This document shows, one piece after another, positions 1 through 8,560 of a stretch of 64,000 bases of DNA; positions within the stretch are counted from its first letter, which is position 1, and the number at the start of each line of letters is the position of its first letter. The translations under genes were made by a program, and so were the position numbers. The notes below the pieces were generated by a model. That model was not told the DNA's origin, did not search any database, and saw only the letters and a program-made list of their open reading frames with translations. Origin of the DNA: Streptomyces sp. H27-C3 (GTDB lineage: Bacteria > Actinomycetota > Actinomycetes > Streptomycetales > Streptomycetaceae); contig NZ_JASITA010000010.1 in assembly GCF_030063415.1 (NCBI RefSeq), positions 1 to 64,000 on the forward strand, read 5' to 3'.

Positions 1-128
1 CGGCCGGGGAGTGAGGCGGGGGGGGGCGGGCTGGGACGGTGGCGGCCTGCCGGATCTCGGCGGTGGGGCGGTCGCCGGTCAGGGATGCGTCCGGCCCACG
101 CCGGTCGGTTCCTCAGTCGTTGCCCGGG

Positions 129-605
129 TCAATGCCCGTACGTCTCGCGGCAAATGCGGGCCTGGGGGCTGTCGGGACGCCAGCCGCCGTAGCCCTCACC
201 CAGCGCGCACACGTCCGTCCCCGTGCCGGCCGCCGCCCCCGCCGGAACGGGCACGGGCGGGGACGGCAGGATGCGTGGCAGGCGATCGGCGGCCTTCGGG
301 GGCGCCGCCGGTTCTGCGGGCGCCTGCCGGGCGGAAGCGGGCGCCGGCCGCGCCACGGCGGCCCGGCGCGGGGCCTCCCGTTCGGCGCCACCGCCCGGCG
401 CCGACGGCGTGGGCGCCGGCGGGAGTACGGCCTCCAGTGCCTCCCGGGCCGGTGCCTGCACGATCTGCGGCTGTACATCCTGGGAGAGCCGCGGCAGGTC
501 CGTCGGCGGTGTGTGGGCGGGCCGCGGCTGGACCGCCACACAGCCGGAGACGGCCGAGACCACCACGCCCACCAGGATCATCGCTGAGGTTTTCGTTCGG
601 TGCAT
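129..605 (-). CDS. Putative lipoprotein, Pro/Ala-rich
   Basis: This 158-aa protein begins with a short basic N-terminus, a hydrophobic stretch and a lipobox-like VSGC, so Cys22 would be the lipidated residue of an exported lipoprotein. The middle (about residues 28-125) is low complexity and rich in Pro, Ala and Arg, as in a disordered spacer. The C-terminal 30 residues contain two Cys (DVCALGEGYGGW and ARICRETYGH) and are the only part that looks conserved, possibly a small disulfide-bonded module. The start is an ATG at 605. The function is unknown, and the call rests on the signal sequence alone. Confidence 0.7.
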   Translation of the reverse strand: MHRTKTSAMILVGVVVSAVSGCVAVQPRPAHTPPTDLPRLSQDVQPQIVQAPAREALEAVLPPAPTPSAPGGGAEREAPRRAAVARPAPASARQAPAEPAAPPKAADRLPRILPSPPVPVPAGAAAGTGTDVCALGEGYGGWRPDSPQARICRETYGH

Positions 606-678
606 CCGCGCAACTTTGCTGGGCGCGAAGTCGTTTGGGGAGGTCGCCGGCGGATTTTGGCCCGCACGAGTGACGCCG

Positions 679-1191
679 TCACTCGCCCGTCATGCCGTCG
701 ACGCGCTGCCGGATGAGGTCGGCGTGGCCGTTGTGTCGCGCGTACTCCTCGATCATGTGGGTGTAGATCCAGCGGAGGTTGAAGGTCTCCCCGCTGCGGT
801 GTTTCCCCTCGGCCAGGTCGTCGAGCGAGCGGCCCGCCACGACTTCGCGGGCGTGTGCGATCTCGGCCTGCCAGTGGGTGTTCGCCTCCTCCCAGGTGTC
901 CGTCTCGGCGAGATGGAAATCCGCGTCGGGGTCCTCGGCGGTGTAGAAGAGCGCGGGCGCCTCCTCGCCGGCCAGCGTCCGGCGGAACCAGCCCCGCTCG
1001 ACCTCCGCCATGTGCCGTACAAGACCGAGCAGCGAGAGCTCGGAGGGCGGGACGGCCACCTGGCGCAGTTGGGCGTCGTCCAGACCGGAACACTTCCAGG
1101 CGAGGGTCTCGCGGTGATGCTCCAGCCAGCCGTCCAGCATGGCGCGTTCGTCGGCGGTGGTGGAGGGTTCGGTGCGTTCGGGTGTCTTCAT
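679..1191 (-). CDS. DinB/DUF664-family protein
   Basis: This protein of about 170 aa belongs to the DinB-like four-helix superfamily, which includes metal-dependent thiol transferases such as mycothiol-dependent enzymes of actinobacteria. The signature is the spacing of histidines: one in WLEHHRETL, one in GLVRHMAEVERGWF and one in EEYARHNGHADLIR, which together can form the three-His metal site. The ATG at 1191 is preferred because a GAGGA lies 8-9 bases upstream. A GTG at 1206 would add five residues. It sits upstream of, and on the same strand as, the TetR gene, with no sign of coupling. The substrate is unknown. Confidence 0.75.
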   Translation of the reverse strand: MKTPERTEPSTTADERAMLDGWLEHHRETLAWKCSGLDDAQLRQVAVPPSELSLLGLVRHMAEVERGWFRRTLAGEEAPALFYTAEDPDADFHLAETDTWEEANTHWQAEIAHAREVVAGRSLDDLAEGKHRSGETFNLRWIYTHMIEEYARHNGHADLIRQRVDGMTGE

Positions 1192-1256
1192 GCCGGACAT
1201 CCTCACGTACGGATCATGGACGCGCCACGGCTTATCGCCAGGCGTGGCGTCCCCTG

Positions 1257-1853
1257 CTATCGGCCGAGCATGCCGCGCATCAGTTCACCGAAGCCGGTGC
1301 GCAGCTCCTCGCGGCTGGGCACCGCCGAGTGGTACGCGCCTGCTGCGCACGAGAACATCAGCCCTTCGCACCAGGCCACCAGCGACAAGGCGTGGCGCTC
1401 CGGTTCCCGCGAGCCGGCCGCGGCCATCATCGCGATCATCGGTTCACGGAACCGCTCCCTGCCCGCCGCGTCGTAGAACTTCCGCAGCTCCGGTCGCCGG
1501 GTGGCTTCGAGCCCCAATTCGTACCGGGCCACGAGCAGTCCGCGGTGGCCGCTCAGATGGAGGTGCAGGGCCCGTGCGAGGGCGTCGACGAGGGCGTCGA
1601 CGCCCTCCGACGGGCCGGGCATCGTCTCCAGGGTGAGCACCCGGGCCTCGCGCTCCGCCAGCCGCCGCACCGTGGCCTCCAGCAGCGCCAGCCGGGTGCG
1701 GGCGTAGTTCGACGTCGAGCCCTGGGGCAGCCCGGCGAGTTCGTCCACCGCCCGGTGGGTGAGGCCGCGCATACCGCGCTCGACGAGGAGGGCAAGTGCG
1801 GTGTCGGCGATGAGTTCGGCGCGGGGGACTGGAGCGGTGGTGGGAGCGGTCAT
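1257..1853 (-). CDS. TetR-family transcriptional regulator
   Basis: The 198-aa protein has an N-terminal helix-turn-helix (about residues 12-55) with the TetR pattern IADTALALLVERGMRGLTHRAV, followed by an all-helical ligand-binding half. It is divergent from the FAD monooxygenase gene. The 83-bp gap between the two starts holds two ACTACANNTGTAGT palindromes, the kind of site a TetR dimer binds. The likely role is repression of its own gene and of the monooxygenase, relieved by the monooxygenase substrate or a related aromatic compound. The ligand cannot be told from sequence. Confidence 0.88.
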   Translation of the reverse strand: MTAPTTAPVPRAELIADTALALLVERGMRGLTHRAVDELAGLPQGSTSNYARTRLALLEATVRRLAEREARVLTLETMPGPSEGVDALVDALARALHLHLSGHRGLLVARYELGLEATRRPELRKFYDAAGRERFREPMIAMMAAAGSREPERHALSLVAWCEGLMFSCAAGAYHSAVPSREELRTGFGELMRGMLGR

Positions 1854-1873
1854 GATGCCAACCTACCGCCGTG

Positions 1874-1917
1874 ACTACATCTGTAGTACTTTCAATCCCT
1901 GGCACTACAACTGTAGT
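1874..1917. promoter_or_regulatory. Two TetR-type operator palindromes
   Basis: Two 14-bp palindromes, ACTACATCTGTAGT (1874-1887) and ACTACAACTGTAGT (1904-1917), share perfect ACTACA/TGTAGT arms and differ only in the two central bases. Their centres are 30 bp apart, about three helical turns, so two dimers could bind the same face of the DNA. They lie between the divergent TetR gene and the monooxygenase gene. Binding by that TetR protein is inferred from this position. Confidence 0.8.
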
Positions 1918-1936
1918 TTCTGAAGGGGAGGCAGCC

Positions 1937-3157
1937 ATGGTCGAGTCCCGTGCCGTCGTCGTGGGAGGCGGAATCGGCGGGCTGACCGCAGCCGTCGCAC
2001 TGCATCAGCGCGGCTGGCGGGTCACCGTCCTGGAGCGCGCGCCCTCGCTGGAGGCTGTGGGCGCCGGCATCGGCCTCACCCCCAACGGCCAGCGCGCCCT
2101 CGACGTCATCGGCCTCGGCGCCGAGATCAGGGAGCTGGCCGCCTGGCAGGGCGACGGGGGCATGCGCTCCCCGAGCGGACGCTGGCTCGCCCGGACGAAC
2201 AGCGAAGCCGCCGCCGAGCGCTTCGGCGGACCGCTCGTCCTGGTCCACCGGGCCACCCTGATCGACCGACTCGCGTCCCGGCTGCCCGAGGGCGTCGTGC
2301 GCACCGGGGCCGCGGCCTCGCTCGCCGACCCCGGTGTCGCGGACGGCCGCCCCGCCGTGGTCACCACCCCCGAGGGCGACATCGAGGCCGACCTCGTCGT
2401 CGGCGCCGACGGCATCGGCTCCGCCGTACGCCGCGCGCTCTACCCGGAGCACCCCGCCCCGGCGTACTCCGGACTGACCACCTGGCGGGTGGTCGTGCCC
2501 GCACCGGACCGCCCCTTCGAACCCCATGAGACCTGGGGGCGCGGGACGTTGTGGGGCACCCAGCCGCTCAAGGACGGCCGCGTCTACGCGTACGCCGCGG
2601 CGGCCGTCCCCGCCGGAGGCCGCGCGCCCAACGGGGAGAAGGCCGAACTGCTGCGCCGCTTCGGCGACTGGCACGACCCGGTCCCCGCGATCCTCGCCGC
2701 CGCCGACCCCGGCCGGATCCTGCGGCACGACGTGCACCACATGACCACCCCGCTGCCCGCATTCCACCGGGGCAGAACCGTGCTCATCGGCGACGCGGCA
2801 CACCCCATGGCGCCCACCATGGGCCAGGGCGGCAACCAGGCCATCGAGGACGGCATCGTCCTCGCCCACCACGCCCCGTCCCCCGAAGGCCTCGGCGCCG
2901 GCCTCGCGACGTACTCCGCCGCACGCCTGCCGCGCACCACGGGCATCGTCCGCAAGTCGGCGCGCATCGTTCGCCTGGTCAGCCTCGGTGCCGCCCCGGC
3001 CGTCGCCCTGCGCGACACCCTGATATCCCTCTCCCGGTTCGGCCCCGGCCTCGCTCTGCGCACCTTGGACGGCATCGCCGACTGGCGCCCCCCGCAGCGC
3101 ACGTATGCTGCCCGGACACGGGACCGCCAGGTCCAGGACCCACACATCCAGCGTTAG
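1937..3157 (+). CDS. FAD-dependent monooxygenase (aromatic hydroxylase type)
   Basis: This 406-aa flavoprotein hydroxylase has the Rossmann GGGIGG motif in the first 20 residues (VVVGGGIGGLTAAVAL). The central DG motif DLVVGADGIGSAVR and the late GD motif VLIGDAAHPMAPTMGQGGNQAIED contact FAD. The family (salicylate/3-hydroxybenzoate hydroxylase-like) uses NAD(P)H and O2 to hydroxylate aromatic rings. The ATG at 1937 is chosen because GAAGGGGAGG lies just upstream and the protein then begins at the FAD motif. An in-frame GTG at 1871 would place both operators inside the gene. Control by the divergent TetR is likely. The substrate is unknown. Confidence 0.88.
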   Translation: MVESRAVVVGGGIGGLTAAVALHQRGWRVTVLERAPSLEAVGAGIGLTPNGQRALDVIGLGAEIRELAAWQGDGGMRSPSGRWLARTNSEAAAERFGGPLVLVHRATLIDRLASRLPEGVVRTGAAASLADPGVADGRPAVVTTPEGDIEADLVVGADGIGSAVRRALYPEHPAPAYSGLTTWRVVVPAPDRPFEPHETWGRGTLWGTQPLKDGRVYAYAAAAVPAGGRAPNGEKAELLRRFGDWHDPVPAILAAADPGRILRHDVHHMTTPLPAFHRGRTVLIGDAAHPMAPTMGQGGNQAIEDGIVLAHHAPSPEGLGAGLATYSAARLPRTTGIVRKSARIVRLVSLGAAPAVALRDTLISLSRFGPGLALRTLDGIADWRPPQRTYAARTRDRQVQDPHIQR

Positions 3158-3167
3158 GGAGGCCCCT

Positions 3168-4073
3168 GTGAAGGTTGGCGTCATCGGGCTCGGGGACATC
3201 GCGCAGAAGGCATATCTGCCCGTACTGGCCACCCGGCCGGGGCTCGAACTGCACCTGCAGACCCGCACCCCCGCCACCCTGCACAGGATCGCCGAGACCC
3301 ACCGCATCCCGGACGGGCAGTGCCACACCGACCTGGACGCACTGCTCGCCCAGGGCCTGGACGCCGCGTTCGTGCATGCGCCGACGGCCGTGCACCCCGA
3401 GATCGTGACCCGGCTCCTGGAGGCGGGCGTACCGACGTACGTCGACAAGCCGCTCGCGTACGAGCTCGACGAGTCGGAGCGGCTGGTGCGCCTCGCCGAC
3501 CAGCGCGGCGTCAGCCTGGCCGTCGGGTTCAACCGCCGTCTCGCGCCCGGCTACGCGCAGTGCGTCGAGCATCCCCGCGAGCTGATCCTGATGCAGAAGA
3601 ACCGGGTCGGCCTGCCCGAGGACCCGCGCACCCTCGTCCTCGACGACTTCATCCATGTCATCGACACCCTGCGCTTCCTGGTGCCCGGCGAGATCGAGCA
3701 CGTCGACGTACGGGCCCGGATCATCGACGGCCTCATGCACCACGTCGTGCTCCAGCTCTCCGGCGACGGCTTCACCGCCATCGGCACCATGAACCGGATG
3801 AACGGCTCCACCGAAGAGATCCTCGAAGTCTCCGGGCAGGACACCAAGCGTCAGGTCCTCAACCTTGCGGAGATCGTGGACCACAAGGGCCAGCCGAGTG
3901 TCCGCCGCCGCGGCGACTGGGTGCCCGTCGCCCGCCAGCGCGGCATCGAGCAGTCCGTCGTGTCCTTCCTGGACGCCGTACGGGCCGGAAAGCTGCTCAG
4001 CGCCCAGGACGCGCTGCTGACCCATGAGCTGTGCGAGCGTGTGGTCCGCGTGGCCGCCGAGCAGGCTGCCTGA
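3168..4073 (+). CDS. Gfo/Idh/MocA-family oxidoreductase
   Basis: This 301-aa NAD(P)-dependent dehydrogenase opens with a Rossmann motif, VKVGVIGLGDIAQKAYLPVL. It has the family signature EAGVPTYVDKPLAYELDE, in which the Lys of DKP is the usual catalytic/cofactor residue, and then a C-terminal alpha/beta substrate domain. The GTG at 3168 is chosen because AGGGAGG overlaps the monooxygenase stop 10 bases upstream, so the two genes probably form an operon under TetR control. Its 3' end overlaps the convergent lnt gene by about 77 bp. The substrate is probably a sugar or polyol derivative but cannot be named. Confidence 0.85.
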   Translation: MKVGVIGLGDIAQKAYLPVLATRPGLELHLQTRTPATLHRIAETHRIPDGQCHTDLDALLAQGLDAAFVHAPTAVHPEIVTRLLEAGVPTYVDKPLAYELDESERLVRLADQRGVSLAVGFNRRLAPGYAQCVEHPRELILMQKNRVGLPEDPRTLVLDDFIHVIDTLRFLVPGEIEHVDVRARIIDGLMHHVVLQLSGDGFTAIGTMNRMNGSTEEILEVSGQDTKRQVLNLAEIVDHKGQPSVRRRGDWVPVARQRGIEQSVVSFLDAVRAGKLLSAQDALLTHELCERVVRVAAEQAA

Positions 4074-5586
4074 ACGCGCGCACGCCCTCGGCGGCGCACA
4101 GCAGGGCCAGCACGGCCAGCGCGCCGTGGACGGCCCAGTCGCCGGCCCTGACGTACAGGGTGCTCCCGCGGGCCAGTGGTACGTCGTACACCGCGGCCTC
4201 GCTGCGGTCGGTCCCCAGCGGTGAGCCGATGCGCTCACCCTCGGGTCCGTATACCGCGCTCACGCCGGTGAGGGTCGCGTGCACCACCGGGCGGCCGTTC
4301 TCGGCGGCCCGCAGTGCCGCGAGCGACGCGTGCTGCTCGGGCGCCCAGCTGCCCTGGAACGTCGAGGTCGCCGACTGGGTGACCAGCAGCTGGGCGCCGC
4401 CCCTGGTGAGCTTGCGGCTCATGTCGGGGAAGGCGGACTCGAAACACACCAGGGGCCCGACGCGCAGGCCGTCCGCGGCGTCGTAGGGCAGAGCCATCAC
4501 CACCGGCCTCGTGCCGCGCATGCGGTCCTCGCCCGCCGCCTTGCCCACCGAGGTCGCCCAGCCGAGCAGCGAGCGCGCGGGGACGTACTCGCCGAAGGGC
4601 ACCAGCCGCATCTTGTCGTAGCGGTAGCCGGTCGGGCCCCGGGGGCCGACCAGCACGGAGCTCTTGAAGATGCCGGGCCGGTCGGAGCGCCGCGCGTCCA
4701 CATTGACCAGTACGTCCGCGCCGACCCGCCGGGACACGGCGGCCAGCCGGTCCGCCAGATCCGGACGGCGCGCCAAGTCCTCCCCGACGCTGCTCTCGCC
4801 CCAGATCACCAGATCGATGTCCTGCCCGGCGAGTTCGCGGGTCAGGGTCTCGCTGCGGGCGAAGCGCCGCTCGGCGCCGCCGATGCCGTCGATGATGCCG
4901 GGCTGGACAACCGCGATCCGGGCCTGGCCCGTCCGCTCCGGGCGCGGGGCCCACCCCCAGGCCGCCGCCGTCAGCAGAGCGCAGGCCAGCACGCCCGCCG
5001 CCACCGGGGTACGGGCCGTGGGCACCGCCACCAGTACGGTGACGCCGGTGTTCGCCGCGACCACCAGCAGGCTCACCAGCCACACGCCGCCGACCGAGGC
5101 CGCCCGCAGCGCCGGAGCGACCTGCCACTGGCTCGAACCGAGCAGCCCCCACGGGCCGCCCAAGCCCTCCCAGGACCTGACCAGTTCGACCATCAGCCAG
5201 CCCGCGGGGAGCGCCGCGAGCGCCGCTGTCGCGCGGGCGGCCGACGGCGCGCCGCCGAGCATCGACCGGACCAGCCAGCCCCACGGCAGCCACAGCAGGG
5301 CGAGCAGCGCGGCCAGCACCACGATGAACACATGCAGGCTCGGCATCAGCCAGTGATGTGCGGCGACCATGAAACCCGTACCGCCGAGCCAGCCGTCCAG
5401 CGCCGCCCGCCGGCCCGTGGGCGCCGAGCGGATCAACAGCATCCACGGGACGAGGGCGACGTACGCGAACCACCACAGGGACGGCGCCGGAAACGCGAGC
5501 GCGGGCAGCGCGCCGAGCACCACCGCGGTCGCACCACGCCACCAGGGCGACGAAAGCCGCTCCCACCGGCCGGCCGGAATCCGCAT
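3997..5586 (-). CDS. lnt: Apolipoprotein N-acyltransferase
   Basis: This 529-aa membrane enzyme would add the third acyl chain to the N-terminal Cys of diacylglyceryl lipoproteins. An N-terminal half with about six to eight hydrophobic segments is followed by an extracytoplasmic nitrilase-type domain. The Glu-Lys-Cys triad is visible: Glu in VIWGESSVGED, Lys in YRYDKMRLVPFGEY and Cys in GPLVCFESAFP. A last hydrophobic segment (DWAVHGALAVLALLC) precedes an Arg-rich tail. The start at 5586 is supported by AGGAGG six bases upstream; an in-frame ATG at 5601 is less well placed. The gene converges on, and overlaps, the oxidoreductase gene. Confidence 0.9.
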   Translation of the reverse strand: MRIPAGRWERLSSPWWRGATAVVLGALPALAFPAPSLWWFAYVALVPWMLLIRSAPTGRRAALDGWLGGTGFMVAAHHWLMPSLHVFIVVLAALLALLWLPWGWLVRSMLGGAPSAARATAALAALPAGWLMVELVRSWEGLGGPWGLLGSSQWQVAPALRAASVGGVWLVSLLVVAANTGVTVLVAVPTARTPVAAGVLACALLTAAAWGWAPRPERTGQARIAVVQPGIIDGIGGAERRFARSETLTRELAGQDIDLVIWGESSVGEDLARRPDLADRLAAVSRRVGADVLVNVDARRSDRPGIFKSSVLVGPRGPTGYRYDKMRLVPFGEYVPARSLLGWATSVGKAAGEDRMRGTRPVVMALPYDAADGLRVGPLVCFESAFPDMSRKLTRGGAQLLVTQSATSTFQGSWAPEQHASLAALRAAENGRPVVHATLTGVSAVYGPEGERIGSPLGTDRSEAAVYDVPLARGSTLYVRAGDWAVHGALAVLALLCAAEGVRAFRQPARRPRGPHARTAHGSAARPGR

Positions 5587-5700
5587 GCGGCGCCTCCTCA
5601 TCGTGCCCCGTGAGAAGTCTCTGCCCCCAGTGTGGGGGAGCATGAGGATCGCGGACAGTGGGCCGGTCCGGGGGTCGGCCGGGGCTGGGCGCCCGGCGTG

Positions 5701-6195
5701 TCAGCGGGCGCCGTGCGCCCCCGTCGTACGCCGCCACTTCTCCTCGACGACCACAGCGAGCAGCCGCCAGCCGCCTTCCGTCCGGCGCAGGCTGAACGTG
5801 TACCGGCCGCCGGACTCGAAGTTGGGGGCCGTCGACTGCTCGGCGCCGTTGGAGTGGTCGGGCTCGGTTTCGAGACGCATGGGGTTCAGGTAGTCGGCCT
5901 GGAGTTCGGCGCGGTCCCCCGTGTCACCGTTGAGGTTCTCCAGCCGCAGGCGCCTGTTGACGATGAAGTGCTGGCGTACGGGAAAGAGGCGCATCGTCTC
6001 CGCCAGCCATCCGGCGACCTCGCCGGCCGGCCCCTCGATGCCGCCCGCCGTCCGGTAGTCGGCCCGGCCGTCGGGGGTGAACAGGGCCCGGTAGTCGAGC
6101 CAGTTGCCGTCGTCCACCGCCACCGCGTAACCGGTGATCACCGAGTCGATGGCAAGTCGGTCCATTACGGTCGAGAGCTCCACACGCTGCGTCAT
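5701..6195 (-). CDS. SnoaL-like / NTF2-fold protein
   Basis: This 164-aa protein looks like a SnoaL_4-type NTF2 fold. It has an N-terminal helix pair (MDRLAIDSVITGYAVAVDDGNWLDYRALFTPDGRADY) and then a beta-rich C-terminal half ending in GWRLLAVVVEEKWR. The Asp/Tyr/Phe pattern early in the protein is typical of this cone-shaped family, which includes cyclases, dehydratases and non-catalytic members. The ATG at 6195 (MTQRVEL) is chosen; the open frame continues about 100 residues upstream, but that extension is low-complexity and has no family features. The function is not predictable from context. Confidence 0.75.
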   Translation of the reverse strand: MTQRVELSTVMDRLAIDSVITGYAVAVDDGNWLDYRALFTPDGRADYRTAGGIEGPAGEVAGWLAETMRLFPVRQHFIVNRRLRLENLNGDTGDRAELQADYLNPMRLETEPDHSNGAEQSTAPNFESGGRYTFSLRRTEGGWRLLAVVVEEKWRRTTGAHGAR

Positions 6196-6570
6196 CGGGT
6201 CAGTCTCTGGCAGCGGGGGCCCCGCGCCAAGAGCTCGACCGCCCGCATCTCCCGTATCTGCCGGAACTGCGCCGGGCGCACCCGTCAGTGCGCGAAGACC
6301 GCGCGGAGCTTCGCCTCGGCCTCGCTGCCCAGGTTGCTGTGGACCAGCTCGGCCCGCCCGCCGGGGAACGCCTGCCGCGAACCCCGTCATCACCGCGCGG
6401 GAGACGGGCACGGCTTCCCGGAGCCGTCCGGTCCGCCGGGCAGCCGTTTTCCTGGACCCCGCAGCCATGCGCCCCTCCGGATCCGCCGCACCGTCACTGG
6501 TGCGGCTACCGACCATCGTGGGTCGGGGGATCGCGGAGTCTCATCTGTTGCTGGGCTGTACGGGTGACGG
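6196..6570. other. Intergenic segment with a short gene remnant
   Basis: No complete gene is visible. On the minus strand, about 6290-6385 encodes a short open stretch ending GRAELVHSNLGSEAEAKLR and a stop. It reads like the C-terminal end of a lost protein but has no start or upstream body. Nothing else is supported here. Confidence 0.4.
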
Positions 6571-6747
6571 TCAGGCGGCTTCGGTGACCTCGCCGCGTAC
6601 CGCGGCGGCCCACTTCAGCAGGAGCATCTCGTACTCCTCTGCCGGCCATTCCGACCCGTCCGCGCGCGACTCGACCAGCGCGCGGATTGCCTCGTTCGCA
6701 TCGGTCAGGGACCGCACGGAACCAGACGGCGGGGGAGAGGGGTACAT
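6571..6747 (-). CDS. Small hypothetical protein (58 aa)
   Basis: This 58-aa acidic, helical protein begins MYPSPPPSGSVRSL and contains TDANEAIRALVESR. Its second half has paired Trp residues in GSEWPAEEYEMLLLKWAAAV. The ATG at 6747 is preceded by GAGTACGGG-type sequence without a clear Shine-Dalgarno. An upstream in-frame start at 6891 would add 48 unlikely residues. Small proteins of this general look are common in Streptomyces, but no function is recognised. Confidence 0.6.
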   Translation of the reverse strand: MYPSPPPSGSVRSLTDANEAIRALVESRADGSEWPAEEYEMLLLKWAAAVRGEVTEAA

Positions 6748-7107
6748 GCGATAAGAGTACGGGCAGATACGCACAGTAGGCACCAGGTCGGCAATGATTT
6801 TCCTTGGAGATCGCGCCTGACCAGCATCTCTCTGTTTAAAAGGGGCGCCATGCGCATGTCGCCGCATGACCCGGCACCCCGGAAACGCCACTTTGCGTGA
6901 CGACAGTCCCGTGCGGCGGCGGAAGTAGATCTTCCTGCGGGCCTTGAACGGGTGCTCGCGTTACCCGAGTGGCACACGCTCGTGGCAAGTGCCTGTCAGG
7001 AGTTGACCGTACGGGGTGACGCGCGAGGCTCTCCGTCCATTGGGGACAATGGGAGTCGACCAGGTCACGGAGAGCGGTGCTCACCACGTAACAGGAGATC
7101 TTCCACC
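6748..7107. other. Intergenic region upstream of the pentapeptide-repeat gene
   Basis: No gene is supported in these 360 bp. The stretch around 6795-6850 is the most AT-rich in the neighbourhood (it includes TGTTTAAAAG) and may carry divergent promoters for the 58-aa gene and the pentapeptide gene. No consensus promoter could be fixed by eye. A good ribosome-binding site, CAGGAGAT, lies at its right end. Confidence 0.35.
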
Positions 7108-7950
7108 GTGTCCGAGAAACGCGATCATACGGAACCTGCCGCCGACATGGACCCCCTCAGCCTGCGAGCCGACTGCGAGAGTTGCTTCGGCCTTTGCTGT
7201 GTCGCGCTGACCCGCACGGTCTCGGCCGACTTCGCGATCAACAAGGACGCCGGGGACCCCTGCCCGAATCTGCGGCCGGACTACCGCTGCGGCATCCACA
7301 ACCGCCTGCGGCCGCAAGGATTTCAGGGCTGCACCGTGTACGACTGCTTCGGCGCGGGACAGAAGGTCTCCCGGGTCACCTTTGAGGGAAAGAGCTGGCG
7401 CGAAGCCCCGGACGCCGCGCAGCAGATGTTCGCCATTCTCCCGATCATGCGCCAGCTCCACGAGTTGCTCTGGTATCTGAGCGAGGCGCTGACACTGCGA
7501 CAGGCCCGCCCGCTGCACCGTGAGATCGGCCGCGTACTCGACAAGACCGAACGCCTCACGCTCGCCACTCCCGACAGTCTCGTGGAATTGGATGTGGCGG
7601 CGCACCGGGGAGAGGTCAATACGCTGCTGCTGCGCACGAGCGAACTCGTACGCGGCGGGGCCCGGCGGCAGAAGAAGAAGGAACGCCGAGGCGCCGACCT
7701 CATGGGGGCCGACCTCAGGGGCGCCGACCTCAGCAGCGCCAATCTGCGCGGGGCCTACCTCATCGGCGCCGACCTCAGGGGCGCCGACCTGAGAGAAGCC
7801 GACCTGATCGGGGTCGACTTCAGGGACGCCGACCTCGGTGGCGCCGATCTCACCGGGAGCCTCTTCCTCACCCAGGCCCAGATCAACGCGGCCAAGGGCG
7901 ACTCCGGTACGAAGCTGCCGCCCAGGCTCACCCGCCCGACGCGCTGGTAG
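7108..7950 (+). CDS. Cys-cluster (YkgJ-like) plus pentapeptide-repeat fusion protein
   Basis: This 280-aa protein has two parts. Residues about 20-80 carry a CxxCxxxCC cluster ([10 protein letters not shown]) and further Cys ([21 protein letters not shown]), a pattern seen in YkgJ/UPF0153-type metal-binding domains. After a helical linker, residues about 190-260 are at least eleven tandem pentapeptides of the A(D/N)LxG type ([19 protein letters not shown]), which form a right-handed quadrilateral beta-helix. The GTG at 7108 is chosen because CAGGAGAT precedes it and the open frame upstream is not conserved-looking. Pentapeptide helices can mimic DNA, but no target is suggested by the neighbours. 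Confidence 0.8.
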   Translation: MSEKRDHTEPAADMDPLSLRADCESCFGLCCVALTRTVSADFAINKDAGDPCPNLRPDYRCGIHNRLRPQGFQGCTVYDCFGAGQKVSRVTFEGKSWREAPDAAQQMFAILPIMRQLHELLWYLSEALTLRQARPLHREIGRVLDKTERLTLATPDSLVELDVAAHRGEVNTLLLRTSELVRGGARRQKKKERRGADLMGADLRGADLSSANLRGAYLIGADLRGADLREADLIGVDFRDADLGGADLTGSLFLTQAQINAAKGDSGTKLPPRLTRPTRW

Positions 7951-8072
7951 AGCTCCGGACCGCCCCGGGCTTCGCTCGCGCGGGTGACCTGCTCCGAGCG
8001 CCTCCCGGCGCACCCGGCGTCCTACCGGTAAGCAAGCCCTGTCCCGGAAGAACCTTTGGACAGGAGTCCCCC

Positions 8073-8387
8073 TTGCTCAGCATCCCTGTAAGGTGCTCTG
8101 CCCGCGCCGTCATGTCCGCCTTCGCCGCGGCCACGCTCATGGCCGCGATGTCCCTGGTCACCGCCGCTCCGGCGGTCGCCGCCGGCGACACCGCCCCGGC
8201 GTGCATTGCCCGTGACGTCATCAAGCAGGAAAAGAGGGCCTGGACGACCAACAACTGCGGCCGGCGGATGCATATCCAGCTCGTCGTCAAGAACGGGCCC
8301 GACGGGCGCTGCTGGTCCACTTCTCCGGGCGAGCGCCTCGAGTGGAAGTGGGGGATGGGCTCATACGGTCGCATCGCGCTCTGCTGA
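8073..8387 (+). CDS. Small secreted protein, four Cys, possibly tendamistat-like
   Basis: This 104-aa pre-protein has an N-terminal signal peptide (hydrophobic about residues 12-33, with an AVAA-type cleavage site near residue 37). The mature part is about 67 aa with four Cys at 44, 62, 80 and 104. The spacing of 18, 18 and 24, a VVKNGPDGRC strand and the following SPGE turn resemble tendamistat-type alpha-amylase inhibitors (spacing 16, 18, 28). The inhibitory Trp-Arg-Tyr triplet is absent; RAW occupies the corresponding loop. Secretion is well supported. The inhibitor-like fold is an inference. Confidence 0.7.
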   Translation: MLSIPVRCSARAVMSAFAAATLMAAMSLVTAAPAVAAGDTAPACIARDVIKQEKRAWTTNNCGRRMHIQLVVKNGPDGRCWSTSPGERLEWKWGMGSYGRIALC

Positions 8388-8560
8388 CGGAAGGGCCTTT
8401 CCTCATTCGCGACTTCAGCGCTGCACGGCTTCGGCGCTTCGCGGTCTCAGGGCCGCGCAGAGGCGGATGAGAACACGGGAGAGTGGAGTAGAGGGCGAAT
8501 TGAATGAATACGGGCAGTTACTGACCGTGGATATGCCTCGCGCCCTCTACGCTTACGCCG

